A stretch of 64,000 bases of DNA from a virus, in IMG/VR virus record IMGVR_UViG_3300032236_000862, positions 1-64,000 of that record. One strand, 5' to 3'. The notes below the pieces were generated by a model, which was given only the letters and a program-made list of their open reading frames with translations, was not told the origin of the DNA and searched no databases. Position numbers and translations under genes: made by a program. Numbering within the stretch: the stretch's first letter is position 1; every line of letters starts with the position of its first letter. Shown here piece after piece: positions 34,350 through 42,664 of this stretch.

Positions 34350-34576
34350 TTTATGGTCCTTTCGGGTATTTTTAAAGAATATCGGTATATCTTACACCAG
34401 GTTAGGCGTTTGCACACCCCTGTATTTACGGCTATACTATTACCAGGAGCTAAACCTCCAACACTAAAAACGAAACAAAAGAGTTACAACTAGCTTGGCA
34501 GACCGATGCCGGGCTATCTTTACCTAAGTGACAGTTACGTAAAGATTCGGGTTGGCTCTCTAGCCTAGGAGATAGT
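34350..34576 (+). promoter_or_regulatory. Divergent spacer: promoter and structured leader for the lysin gene
   Basis: A very good plus-strand promoter is present: TTGCAC (34410-34415), 17 bp spacer, TATACT (34433-34438). It gives a leader of about 130 nt. The leader holds small hairpins, including an 8-bp stem ATCTTTAC (34516-34523) with GTAAAGAT (34539-34546). A minus-strand promoter for the leftward unit must also lie here, but I see only a weak candidate. The lysin start is a GTG after TAGGAG. Confidence 0.75.
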
Positions 34577-35098
34577 GTGAATTTATATGACAAAAGGAAT
34601 TATCTAATCCTTGGGCTTGTAGCCCTCCTATCATTTGGGAACCTAATAGCTGCTCCAGCAAAGGCAGCAGCCCCCATTATAGAAAAATGCCTAACCCCAC
34701 TAGGCGAGTACAGACTAGCCAAAAAATTAAACCCAAAGCAGCTTTACCAGGTATTGCAGCTTGCGGGGTTTAAAGGTCATTCACTTAAGGTGGCCTGGGC
34801 TGTAGCCATGAAAGAAACTCATGGAAACCCTATGGCACACAATTACAACCCTCGCACAGGAGATAACTCCTATGGGGTCTTCCAGATTAACCTTTACGGG
34901 GCTTTAAAGGGCCGTGTGAAGGAGTTTGGGCTTAGGTCAGCCAATGACTTACATGATCCGGTTACAAACGCTCAGATCGCCTACAGGATGAGTTCTGGGG
35001 GTAAGAACTGGACCCCTTGGCATGCAGACCCGGGTGAGCGAGATCACTGGCTAGTTCAGCAGTGGATCAAGCTCTGCCCTCAATATCTAAAGGCTTAG
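34577..35098 (+). CDS. Secreted lytic transglycosylase/lysozyme-like cell-wall hydrolase
   Basis: The 173 residues begin at GTG (34577) and carry a Sec signal peptide: basic YDKRNY, hydrophobic LILGLVALLSFGNLIA, then an AKA-like cleavage site near residue 30. The domain is SLT/lysozyme-like: VAWAVAMKETHGNP (E80 as likely catalytic acid), then NPRTGDNSYGVFQINLYG and the end VTNAQIAYRMSSGGKNWTPWH. It cuts peptidoglycan from outside the membrane. It is the only plus-strand gene in the late block and has its own promoter, so expression may be timed separately. Lysis or cell-entry role. Confidence 0.85.
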   Translation: MNLYDKRNYLILGLVALLSFGNLIAAPAKAAAPIIEKCLTPLGEYRLAKKLNPKQLYQVLQLAGFKGHSLKVAWAVAMKETHGNPMAHNYNPRTGDNSYGVFQINLYGALKGRVKEFGLRSANDLHDPVTNAQIAYRMSSGGKNWTPWHADPGERDHWLVQQWIKLCPQYLKA

Positions 35099-35391
35099 GC
35101 CTTCTTACCAGCTCTGCGCTTGTTCTCCTTGGCAGTATTCTTGCCATGCTTGAGCGGGCGCAGATTGCTGGAGGAATCATTATCGTGGTTATTGTCTTTA
35201 TGGTCTACATCTGTACCACGAGGTAGCTTGCCGTGCTTCTTTTCATACTTTGCACGGGCAGCATTCTTAGAGGTAGTGTGCCACTTGCCGTTCTTATCTT
35301 TGTAGTGTTCAACGATAATCTTACGGCCACCGTTAGCAGCAGAGCCTTTATACTCTTTGCCGCCAGCTACCTCTTTTTTCTTAGCGGTCAC
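35095..35391 (-). CDS. HNH-type nuclease-like small protein
   Basis: The 98 residues contain RGTDVDHKDNNHDNDSSSNLRPLKHGKNTAKENKRR. This is the compact HNH motif (DH...N...SNLR...N) of phage HNH proteins. A basic N-terminus and an RKIIVEHYKDKNGKWH beta segment precede it. Such small HNH proteins act in packaging (with terminase) or as homing nucleases. The Lys-rich tail suggests DNA binding. The stop overlaps the lysin stop from the opposite strand by 4 nt. Confidence 0.75.
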   Translation of the reverse strand: MTAKKKEVAGGKEYKGSAANGGRKIIVEHYKDKNGKWHTTSKNAARAKYEKKHGKLPRGTDVDHKDNNHDNDSSSNLRPLKHGKNTAKENKRRAGKKA

Positions 35392-35556
35392 TTATTTCTT
35401 CTTCCCTTTAGATACAGCCATATTGTCAATTAGGTTTGGATAAGGACGCCCGGCAGCTTTAGCACGTGCTTTAGCGGCAGATTTCTTTTTAGCAGATAAC
35501 TTACTGTGTTTACCGCCATCAGGATCTTTTTTATCCCATACTTCTTTTTTAGCCAT
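35392..35556 (-). CDS. Basic small protein (54 aa)
   Basis: The start is ATG at complement 35556 in TAATG overlap, preferred to an upstream ATG at 35574 inside the neighbour. The product is MAKKEVWDKKDPDGGKHSKL, then SAKKKSAAKARAKAAGRPYPNLIDNMAVSKGKKK. I recall the ARAAGRPYPNLxDN pattern from short phage proteins, with no function known. One of several tiny basic proteins here. Confidence 0.65.
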   Translation of the reverse strand: MAKKEVWDKKDPDGGKHSKLSAKKKSAAKARAKAAGRPYPNLIDNMAVSKGKKK

Positions 35557-35831
35557 TAGCAACCGCAATTCCACGCACGAAGCGATTTATTGATGCGGCT
35601 GTTTGGATCATTTGCAGTTTTAGAGGATGTGTTGTGCTTCTTCATGCCCTGCATGCGAGCACAGAAAGACTTATGGCGCTTGTTCTTAGTATCCTTGCTA
35701 GGAGCCTTAAGATCATGGCCTTCTTTCTTAGCAGAGGCACGTCCCTTAGCGTTTAGACCGCCGTTAGGGTTCTGACCCTCTTTGCGAGTCCACGCAGCAG
35801 ACTTGTGATGTGTCTTTTTCTTAGTCGTCAT
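35556..35831 (-). CDS. Conserved basic phage protein (NPNGGLNAKGRASAKKEGH type)
   Basis: The 91 residues have WTRKEGQNPNGGLNAKGRASAKKEGHDLKAP and RHKSFCARMQGMK, then a Ser/Asn-rich end and WNCGC. I recall this family (possibly DUF6321) from T4-like and aquatic phages. It is basic and probably virion- or DNA-associated. It overlaps neighbours on both sides, in the tiny-gene nest. Confidence 0.7.
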   Translation of the reverse strand: MTTKKKTHHKSAAWTRKEGQNPNGGLNAKGRASAKKEGHDLKAPSKDTKNKRHKSFCARMQGMKKHNTSSKTANDPNSRINKSLRAWNCGC

Positions 35832-36099
35832 TCATATGCTCCTGATGATCTTTGTGTGTTTTAAATCTACCACATTCATTGCAAGTAAGCCTCTCATGCT
35901 CTTCTAAAGATCCCATGGACTCTAGTGCATTTTCGTGGGCTACGGCCTGAGTATGACTGTTAATAGCTGCACCATAACGCTGAGCCGCCTCAACTACCTC
36001 TGGATCGTTCCAGGGCCTAGCTGAAGGAGATTTACGGTTAGCAACAACCTGACGGTTGGAGTAGGTGCCATAAAAGATCTGTTTTCTTTTACCGGCCAC
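35821..36099 (-). CDS. Small protein with CxxC/His zinc-type end
   Basis: It starts with GTG at complement 36099, overlapping the previous TAG (TAGTG). The N-terminus is basic (KRKQIFYGTYSNRQVVANRKSPSARPWNDPEVVEAAQRYG). The C-terminus CNECGRFKTHKDHQEH could bind zinc (CxxC plus His). Unknown role, perhaps nucleic-acid binding. Confidence 0.6.
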   Translation of the reverse strand: MAGKRKQIFYGTYSNRQVVANRKSPSARPWNDPEVVEAAQRYGAAINSHTQAVAHENALESMGSLEEHERLTCNECGRFKTHKDHQEHMNDD

Positions 36100-36278
36100 T
36101 AGTTACTCGATTCGCCGCTTGCTCCACGCCCAGGACGTGCAACAAAAGTCTCCTTGTTAGGATCTTTTTGATAGCGAAGGCCTAGCGACCAGGTCCTAAA
36201 GGACCCAGCGCCATTCCTTAAATTTGGTGCCTGGCGCTGAGCTTTTGGTTGGTCCCTAAAATGATTTAGGCGTCCCAT
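36099..36278 (-). CDS. Small Arg/Gln-rich protein (59 aa)
   Basis: MGRLNHFRDQPKAQRQAPNL, then RNGAGSFRTWSLGLRYQKDPNKETFVARPGRGASGESSN. The frame is supported by start and stop overlaps of its neighbour (TAGTG) and by even codon use. It lies 5 nt after the 1123-residue protein. Unknown function; composition suggests a flexible RNA- or DNA-binding peptide. Confidence 0.55.
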   Translation of the reverse strand: MGRLNHFRDQPKAQRQAPNLRNGAGSFRTWSLGLRYQKDPNKETFVARPGRGASGESSN

Positions 36279-36283
36279 AAGGA

Positions 36284-39200
36284 TTAGTCCTCGTCTTTAA
36301 ACTGAGACTTATCACTAGGTAAAGATCCAGAACTTACCTTAAGTTCTAGAGCCTCAGACTTTGAGATATGTCCAGCAGCTCTTGCAGCATCAATATCAGT
36401 GTTTGCCGCAGGTCTTCCAGAAAATCCAGCATTTCCTAGGTTCTTACGAGCCTTTGTAGCACCTGCGGAAGTGCTCACATCAATGAACCTACCTTCAGAC
36501 CTGTCAGCCTTAGGAAGAACTTCTTGTCCTTCTTCATTTAGGTTCTTGATACCAGAGTCAACCTTTGGAACAATCTTTCCGTTAACCATGATAGCTGCAG
36601 ATTCAGCTGTAGGGGCACGTTCTGGACCCTCAGCTTCTCCAGCTCTAACAGCAAGGTTATGGGACATAATCTTGGCGTCAAGTGATTCAGGATCAAATGC
36701 ACTTGCAGCATCTCTTGAGTTAGCTCTAGAGTTTGCACTAGATGTCTTACTACATGCTGGGCAAGTAGGGCTGTTGATGCCGTTAGCAACGTGATTCTGG
36801 TGATCTGGTGATGGAGAGGTAAAGCTTTGTAGAGGCCCATCTTGTCCGGCTCTGTAAGTAATCTTAGAGCCTCGCTTGAGGGAACCAATCATCCTTCCAA
36901 ATGAGCGGCCCTTCTTGATAGCATCCTTGTATACATCTCCCATATGGGTGGCACCTGTTACGTCGTGCTTTTCAAATACACGGTGTCCTGCTTCATCAGT
37001 ATATGGGTGCCAGCCTTGATGCCAGTACTCTACTGATCCGCCTGCTGAACCCTTACCTACAACTCCATAACCTGTAGGACGAATTCCCTTAGGATCATTA
37101 GCATCTCCGTGGAATCCTTGGAACCTAGACTCAGAACCAGTTAATTCTTCTCCAGGATGTTCTGGGTGTGAGGTGTTAGCAAGGCTAACCTTTTCCCCAG
37201 ACTTTGTCCTAAAGTAATCTGTTGTAGGATTCAAAGTACCATTAGCAGCACTATAGGTAGTTTGTTTTCCACTCTTGAAGCGCTCTTGCTCATTAATGGT
37301 TTGATAAGCCTCATGTAGATTTGCGGCAAAGTTGGCTTCGTTTGTTCCTGTAAACTTTTTAAGGTGCTCATAATCAGAAGTACCCTCTTTATCCTCTGCA
37401 ATACCTGCATGGTGCATGACATATGCAGCCTTAGCATGAATGCCTGTTTCAAACATAGGATCGTTAACATCCACGTTTGGATCTAACTTCTTAGCAAGGC
37501 GCTTACCACGCTCGATGATTTCAGGGCTATTGCGGCTAACAAATGTACCAGTTGATACACCGGTATTGATTTGTCCTTGGAACTTACCTTTACGGATAAG
37601 CTCCTGCTCCTTGGATTCCCCTGGAGTAGCAGCACCTGGAAGCTTATTTTGGTCTAATTGGTGAACACCAGCAACATTTACTCTGCTTGCTCTACGAGCC
37701 TCATCTTCATTCTCGATGTCTTCGATAGACCTGTCCCTATCACCTTCAGTGGCTGTAGAGATATTAACAATGTTGCGGGCTGATCCTGCACGCTCTTCTT
37801 TAGGTTCGGCAGGAACAGAAAGAGGTGAAGCAACAGTCTTAGTATCCTTGTATGCCTTGGCACCTTCTTCGTTAAAGTACCCGCCTTCTGGCTCTTTATG
37901 CATCTCTTCTACGGCAGCACGCTCATTCATGTGCCTTATGCTAAGGCCACGAAGGTGCTGGGAAGAGGCATCCATAGGAACTGAGGCACGCTCTGCTTCA
38001 TGCTTTTCATTAAGGGATGCGAGAGCTTTGTTACGAGCCTTAAACATCTTCTCATGTGTTGGAGACTTAAATGTAGGGGTATATTCACTAATAGTAGTTG
38101 TAGCCAGTGGATTTGCACCAGGCTTAACAGGCTGACCCTTTTCATCAAAGTGGTCACTATTGATGTCGTATTCAGGCTTTACATTGCCTTCTTCATCCCA
38201 AAGATCTTGTTCACTCCAGTCTTTGGCTGGCTTAATAGCATTTGCATTGGCATCAAATTCACCCTTTTTATTGGAACCTGCAATTTGAGCAGAACGCCAA
38301 GCATCTTTTGCACCGTACGCAGTAAGTGCCTTATCAAGACGATCCTGACGCTCAGCACGTGTGAGCATGCGAGGAGTACCGTCTGGATTCTTTTCTTCTT
38401 CATGGTGTGTGGCGTAGGCCCAAGACATAGGTGGGGCATACGGTGCAGAGTTTTTAGCGGCAGAGTTGGTGAATCCAGCACCGGCCCAATTAGCACCCTT
38501 TTTATCTTTACCCTCATCATTTGAGTTTTCTTTATTGTCTTCTTCTCCACCCTCATGATCTTCAAGCCCAACAGTTTCAGGATTAACGGATGTGTCTACC
38601 TCTTCACCAGGACTTGCATCAGCTGAAGACTCTTTAGCTACTACATCTTTACCTGAACCAGAACGAATTTCATCATCTTCATTGCTTGAAGGTGCGCCGG
38701 ATTCTACTGCCTCGTTGTATCCACCACTGACCTTATCAAGTGTTGCACGCTCGCCTCTAACAGCGCCTGTGCTCTCACCTGGACGTTCAGGACGATCGCC
38801 AACAGGTGTACCCTTGTTTGCATTTCTACTTTCAGGTATAACTGACTCAATAGTTTCAACAGGTGCGTTTATTTCAGAAAACTTCTTATGTGGGTCAGTC
38901 TTCTTCTCCTTCTCAGGACTTGGCTTCCACTTCTGACTTGTAGCAGAGAGTACGTCTTTTCTTAGGTCAAGAAACTCTGATGTAGTTCCTGCTTCTGGGT
39001 GTTCATAGCTCATTCCGCCTTCAGAACGAAGGGTGCTACCCTCTGCCCGCATCTTCTGATTAAATTCACGTTCTCCGGCCAGAAGATCTTCACGATTTTC
39101 GTCGTATGCTCTATCCCTATATGCAGCTTCAGGGTCAACACCCATAGCAAATCCAGTTAGACGTGCTGAGTTTCCTGGTGCTCGAGTCTGTGCAATTCCA

Positions 39201-39655
39201 GTAGATTTTTCAATGGCTGTGCGTACAGAACGATCTGGTTCAGGAGCTGCAGGTCCAGTAGGGCGTAATGTCTCATCTGTATCAACAGCTTCGCCGTTAC
39301 GTTCACGCATAGATGTGGTCAACAAGTCTTGCTTCTGTTCATTTGCTACATCTTGCAAAGCTTCTTCATGAGCAACGTTTACAGCGTCTTTTCCACGATT
39401 ACGTGTTACTGCTTCACGTACTCTGTTCTTACTACGGTCAGACTTAATCTGTTGAACAATAAGACCGGAATCTCCACCAAAATCAGCAGTAGCGCCTCCG
39501 CCTGTGCGGTTAGCCTCTTCTTCTGGACTAACTTGTGCTCCTGACATAGGCAGAGCAAGTTGCGGTGTCTGACCCTTCTTAGTAACAGCTACTGGTAGCT
39601 CTAAAGCGTTGCGTCCTCCGGCAATGCGCTTCTTAAATGCATCAAATTGACCCAT
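36284..39655 (-). CDS. Very large disordered virion-type protein (1123 aa)
   Basis: The start chosen is ATG at complement 39655 (MGQFDAFKKRIAGG) after AAAGGAATAAT; an upstream ATG at 39712 would add 19 residues that overlap the previous gene. The protein is charged, Glu/Lys/Asn/Ser/Gly-rich and mostly disordered, with short helices. It has one CxxC near residue 960 (TCPACSK) and a C-terminal helix DAARAAGHISKSEALELKVSSG. The latter matches similar helices in the 359-residue protein upstream. It may be an internal head protein or scaffold-like DNA-condensing protein. No family recognised. Confidence 0.7.
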   Translation of the reverse strand: MGQFDAFKKRIAGGRNALELPVAVTKKGQTPQLALPMSGAQVSPEEEANRTGGGATADFGGDSGLIVQQIKSDRSKNRVREAVTRNRGKDAVNVAHEEALQDVANEQKQDLLTTSMRERNGEAVDTDETLRPTGPAAPEPDRSVRTAIEKSTGIAQTRAPGNSARLTGFAMGVDPEAAYRDRAYDENREDLLAGEREFNQKMRAEGSTLRSEGGMSYEHPEAGTTSEFLDLRKDVLSATSQKWKPSPEKEKKTDPHKKFSEINAPVETIESVIPESRNANKGTPVGDRPERPGESTGAVRGERATLDKVSGGYNEAVESGAPSSNEDDEIRSGSGKDVVAKESSADASPGEEVDTSVNPETVGLEDHEGGEEDNKENSNDEGKDKKGANWAGAGFTNSAAKNSAPYAPPMSWAYATHHEEEKNPDGTPRMLTRAERQDRLDKALTAYGAKDAWRSAQIAGSNKKGEFDANANAIKPAKDWSEQDLWDEEGNVKPEYDINSDHFDEKGQPVKPGANPLATTTISEYTPTFKSPTHEKMFKARNKALASLNEKHEAERASVPMDASSQHLRGLSIRHMNERAAVEEMHKEPEGGYFNEEGAKAYKDTKTVASPLSVPAEPKEERAGSARNIVNISTATEGDRDRSIEDIENEDEARRASRVNVAGVHQLDQNKLPGAATPGESKEQELIRKGKFQGQINTGVSTGTFVSRNSPEIIERGKRLAKKLDPNVDVNDPMFETGIHAKAAYVMHHAGIAEDKEGTSDYEHLKKFTGTNEANFAANLHEAYQTINEQERFKSGKQTTYSAANGTLNPTTDYFRTKSGEKVSLANTSHPEHPGEELTGSESRFQGFHGDANDPKGIRPTGYGVVGKGSAGGSVEYWHQGWHPYTDEAGHRVFEKHDVTGATHMGDVYKDAIKKGRSFGRMIGSLKRGSKITYRAGQDGPLQSFTSPSPDHQNHVANGINSPTCPACSKTSSANSRANSRDAASAFDPESLDAKIMSHNLAVRAGEAEGPERAPTAESAAIMVNGKIVPKVDSGIKNLNEEGQEVLPKADRSEGRFIDVSTSAGATKARKNLGNAGFSGRPAANTDIDAARAAGHISKSEALELKVSSGSLPSDKSQFKDED

Positions 39656-39659
39656 AGTA

Positions 39660-40739
39660 TTATTCCTTTTCCTGTCCTGCGCTGAACTCGCCAATGCGAG
39701 TAGAATCACCAAACGTATTTAGACCGGCTTTACGATGCACCTGCTCTGCAGACATGCTGTAATTTCCTGTGCCAGAACCAAATGAGTTGTCACCCATGTG
39801 ATCATTTGCTTCTTCATCTGTAATTAGGCCTGCGATATGTGCTTGAGCAACATCATACCTAGATGCTTTGTGTTCTGGTGCGTCAAATGGAGAAGGTGTG
39901 CGTGTAGGTGCGGGCTTAAATGCTTCACCAAGAGATGGAAGCGGTGAACCAAACACTGGCTTGGATGGCCCGTTATGAGCACGGTCTATCTCAGCATCAC
40001 TATCTGGGGAGTCTTTTAAAATAGGGTTAAAAATTCTTGCATGAGCAGGACTTAAATCGGCTGCTTCACCCATGGTGATGTGTCCACCGGCAAATGCTTC
40101 AGATACTTCATCTGGGTGTGGTGTTGATCCATCAACAGCAGCTGGGGCAGAAAATGCTTTAGCTCCTGATGCTGCGGGTGTTACCTCTTCAAATTGATTT
40201 GGTGTACGTGTTGGAGGAGTATTATCATCTTCTACATCAGTAACATTCTCAGTGCCTGTCTCTTTATCAGCACCCTTTGTAACTTTAGTAGAGTCGTACA
40301 TTTCCTTTTGAAGGTTAGCTCCAATAATACCGTTACCCAAGCTACCTTTATCTAAACCTGCTAGCTGTGCATGTTGCCAGTGTGCTTTAGCTCCTGCAAG
40401 TTTTGCTGCTTCAAATTCAGGAGTACCCTCTTTATGTCCAGAGGCACGAGCAGCGGCAAGGCCGTAGTGCTCACTATTTTGTTCAAAATTAATACCTGCA
40501 CCAGCTAATGGGGCGGCTACCTTGTAAACTTCTTTATTCTTGTTCTCAGTGTCCCTATGCTTATGAGCAAGTTCGTCACGTTCGATACGCTGTTGTTGGC
40601 CGTAGTCCATGACAAGCTTCTGTAGGGCAAACTTTTGCTTGACAGATCGGTTACTACCCCGAGCCCCTCTAAGCATACCTAGGTAGTTAATACCACCTGG
40701 TTGAACAATGTTCTGTCCGCCGGCGCTATTCAGGTTCAT
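39660..40739 (-). CDS. Disordered protein with repeated GHIT-type helices (359 aa)
   Basis: A basic N-terminal helical part (GARGSNRSVKQKFALQKLVMDYGQQQRIERDEL) is followed by Asp/Pro/Thr-rich linkers with three short helices: EAFAGGHITMGEAADL, AQAHIAGLITDEEAND and a related segment. The helices resemble the SHOCT-like pattern xxLxxxGxITxEEF. The next gene's large protein ends in a similar helix, so the two probably share a binding partner or assemble together. Virion-interior role is a guess. Confidence 0.65.
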   Translation of the reverse strand: MNLNSAGGQNIVQPGGINYLGMLRGARGSNRSVKQKFALQKLVMDYGQQQRIERDELAHKHRDTENKNKEVYKVAAPLAGAGINFEQNSEHYGLAAARASGHKEGTPEFEAAKLAGAKAHWQHAQLAGLDKGSLGNGIIGANLQKEMYDSTKVTKGADKETGTENVTDVEDDNTPPTRTPNQFEEVTPAASGAKAFSAPAAVDGSTPHPDEVSEAFAGGHITMGEAADLSPAHARIFNPILKDSPDSDAEIDRAHNGPSKPVFGSPLPSLGEAFKPAPTRTPSPFDAPEHKASRYDVAQAHIAGLITDEEANDHMGDNSFGSGTGNYSMSAEQVHRKAGLNTFGDSTRIGEFSAGQEKE

Positions 40740-40944
40740 CTGAGGTTCCTATCTGTTCCGAGAGCAAAAGTTTAGCAACTCCGCCTTGTTCTGTAAGGGC
40801 TTGAGTGTTTTTATTATAGTGGTGCAGGCAAAAGGCCAAATCCCCATATGGAAGGGATACTACAACCTGGGCCCTAGCAGAACAGCCGTCACACTGGATT
40901 CTGCCCTGAGAGGGGGTTTCAACTTCCAGAACGGTCTGAGTCAT
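40726..40944 (-). CDS. DUF7455-like zinc ribbon
   Basis: The 72 residues contain CDGCSARAQVVVSLPYGDLAFCLHHYNKN: CxxC, a strand pair, then CLHH. I recognise this as the short zinc ribbon common in Actinobacteria and their phages (DUF7455 type). It lies just downstream of the terminator at 40.97 kb and overlaps the 359-residue gene. It supports an actinobacterial host. Biochemical role unknown. Confidence 0.75.
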   Translation of the reverse strand: MTQTVLEVETPSQGRIQCDGCSARAQVVVSLPYGDLAFCLHHYNKNTQALTEQGGVAKLLLSEQIGTSDEPE

Positions 40945-40967
40945 GGGGCTATTCTACCCGTTAAAGC

Positions 40968-40994
40968 AAAAAGCCGGGAGCGTTAACTCCCGGC
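40968..40994 (-). terminator. Intrinsic terminator downstream of the decoration-like gene
   Basis: An 8-bp stem, GCCGGGAG (40973-40980) with CTCCCGGC (40987-40994), is followed on the minus strand by T5 (plus A-run 40968-40972). It ends the unit 43 to 41 kb. Confidence 0.88.
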
Positions 40995-41011
40995 CAATTG
41001 TTTTTAGGCTA

Positions 41012-41992
41012 TTAGGCCCAAGGTGTGATTGTAACTGCGGTACCTGCTGCAATTGAAGCTGCACCGGCTGCGACGCTCTGGGTCTTGATTGTTCCAGTTG
41101 TACCAGCGACTGTACCAGCAACCAAGCCTGTGAGGGCAAGAGCTGTTGTACCGCCAGATACGAATGAAACTGTGTTAGTTGCGTTAGCTGTTACTGTCCA
41201 AGTACCGTTAAGTTCAGTACCTGAGTTAGTAAGAGACGCAACTGTAATCTTTGTACCAACTGGGAATGCTGCACCAGCACCTGTAGCGGTGAGTGTTGCA
41301 GTTGCTGAGCCAGCAGTACGTGAAGCGGCTGTTACTGAGATTGGTGTGTTTGTAGCAGCTGTAGCTGTTGTTGGTGCCAACTCAATGTTGGTTAGCTCAG
41401 CTGTAGCATTAGCTGTTGTCTGTCCAAGAACTGATAGGACAGATACATAAGCAACGCCGCCAACGTATGAACCGTCTGAATCAGCAGCACCAGCACCAAG
41501 CTGTGCGATAGCTGTCTGACCTGTGATTGATACGCCTGAACCAGCTGCGTTAGTTACTGTGAACTGATAAGCAGTAGCTGTAGCGATTGTTGCGTTTGTT
41601 AGGTTAAATGCTGAGTTTGTGCAACCAGTGATGGTTACGTTCTGTCCTGGTGCAAACAAGAAGTTAGGGTTCTGAGCTGTGTAGGTTACGGTTGTTCCGT
41701 CGCCCTTAGCAGCTGTTACACGAAGAACAGGATCTGCAGCAATAAATCCTGGGTGACCTGAGTAGTCAGCTTCTACGATAGCGTGGCTATCATAAGCATA
41801 GTTAAGAAGGGCTGAGGCTACTGTTGAAGTATTTGTCCAACCAACGTTCTGTGAACCGCCAACGGTTACAGTTGCTGTTGGTGTACCGGCTGTACGCTGA
41901 TCATTTGGCTGGATAGGGAAGTTACCCCATACAAAGTCAACTGCTACGTTACCGGCATCGTCAAGGCGATTGCCTTCGAGGCTATTTGCCAT
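41012..41992 (-). CDS. Abundant structural (decoration-like) beta protein
   Basis: The 326-residue protein begins NRLDDAGNVAVDFVWGNFPIQPNDQRT, a segment I recall from virion proteins of actinophages, then carries Ala/Thr-rich beta modules. One of them (PNFLFAPGQNVTITGCTNSAFN...AYQFTV) matches the modules in the sheath and the 1250-residue tail protein. It has its own terminator and a hairpin upstream (42023-42042), typical of a highly expressed gene. Head decoration or fibre; not certain. Confidence 0.6.
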   Translation of the reverse strand: MANSLEGNRLDDAGNVAVDFVWGNFPIQPNDQRTAGTPTATVTVGGSQNVGWTNTSTVASALLNYAYDSHAIVEADYSGHPGFIAADPVLRVTAAKGDGTTVTYTAQNPNFLFAPGQNVTITGCTNSAFNLTNATIATATAYQFTVTNAAGSGVSITGQTAIAQLGAGAADSDGSYVGGVAYVSVLSVLGQTTANATAELTNIELAPTTATAATNTPISVTAASRTAGSATATLTATGAGAAFPVGTKITVASLTNSGTELNGTWTVTANATNTVSFVSGGTTALALTGLVAGTVAGTTGTIKTQSVAAGAASIAAGTAVTITPWA

Positions 41993-42022
41993 TATGTTAC
42001 CTTTTTCTCTAGAGAGGGTTAA

Positions 42023-42042
42023 AGTCCCATGCGCTTGGGACT
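42023..42042 (-). other. Hairpin between Ntn-hydrolase and decoration-like genes
   Basis: AGTCCCA (42023-42029) pairs with TGGGACT (42036-42042), loop 6 nt, followed on the minus strand by TTTAACC. A weak terminator or mRNA-stabilising hairpin. Confidence 0.5.
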
Positions 42043-42062
42043 AGAGAATAGTAACAGAGAGA

Positions 42063-42629
42063 CTAGCCTTCTTGTACGTAAGTGTGAATTTCTCCGCCCG
42101 AATAAATGTCATGTTTGATGGCAATTTCAATTGCTTTCTTTAAAATCTTCTCGGCAGCCTCAGGAGTTGTAGCTCTTGTATAGTTCAAAGCTTCCAAAGC
42201 ACCCAGTGCTAGGTCTCCGCCGCTACCTGAGTAGTATACGTTACGAGCTTCACGGTCCCAGCTGTAGTCATTGAAGATAGGGTAGATGACGCCACAGATG
42301 GATACGATTAACTGAGAGTCATGCTCTGCAGCCGCTCCATCATCTTTACCTTCATAGCCTGCATCCTGAAAAGCTTTGCGTAGTGAAGGTATGAACTTAT
42401 TTGTCATAAATAAGTCTAGGTTCTCATTGACACGGGGTTTTGGGGCTTTCCAACCGAATTGTGCAATGTTGCCACCACGAGATGCGCCGGATACTGCAAT
42501 AAGGGCACCGTTGTTCTCTACGATCTTATGAGTAGCAAGATCCATAAAACGTCCACCCTCATCGGATGCACGTGAGTCACAGCCTATAACGGACCAACCA
42601 TCACCTTGGATTGCGGCAAGCGTAGTCAT
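42063..42629 (-). CDS. Proteasome/HslV-like Ntn-hydrolase
   Basis: The 188 residues begin MTTLAAIQGDGWSVIGCDSRAS. After Met removal, Thr1, Asp17 (CDSRA) and Lys34 (THKIV) fall at the positions of the proteasome beta catalytic set (T1, D17, K33). A Ser-Gly motif, YYSGSGGDLALGALEALNY, matches the GSGxxxA segment of this fold. The protein could be a self-assembling protease that matures virion proteins or degrades host ones. It is upstream of the decoration-like gene in the late block. Catalysis is inferred. Confidence 0.8.
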   Translation of the reverse strand: MTTLAAIQGDGWSVIGCDSRASDEGGRFMDLATHKIVENNGALIAVSGASRGGNIAQFGWKAPKPRVNENLDLFMTNKFIPSLRKAFQDAGYEGKDDGAAAEHDSQLIVSICGVIYPIFNDYSWDREARNVYYSGSGGDLALGALEALNYTRATTPEAAEKILKKAIEIAIKHDIYSGGEIHTYVQEG

Positions 42630-42664
42630 AGTTCCCTCTCGTCGTGGTACCTAATGGTAGCAGG

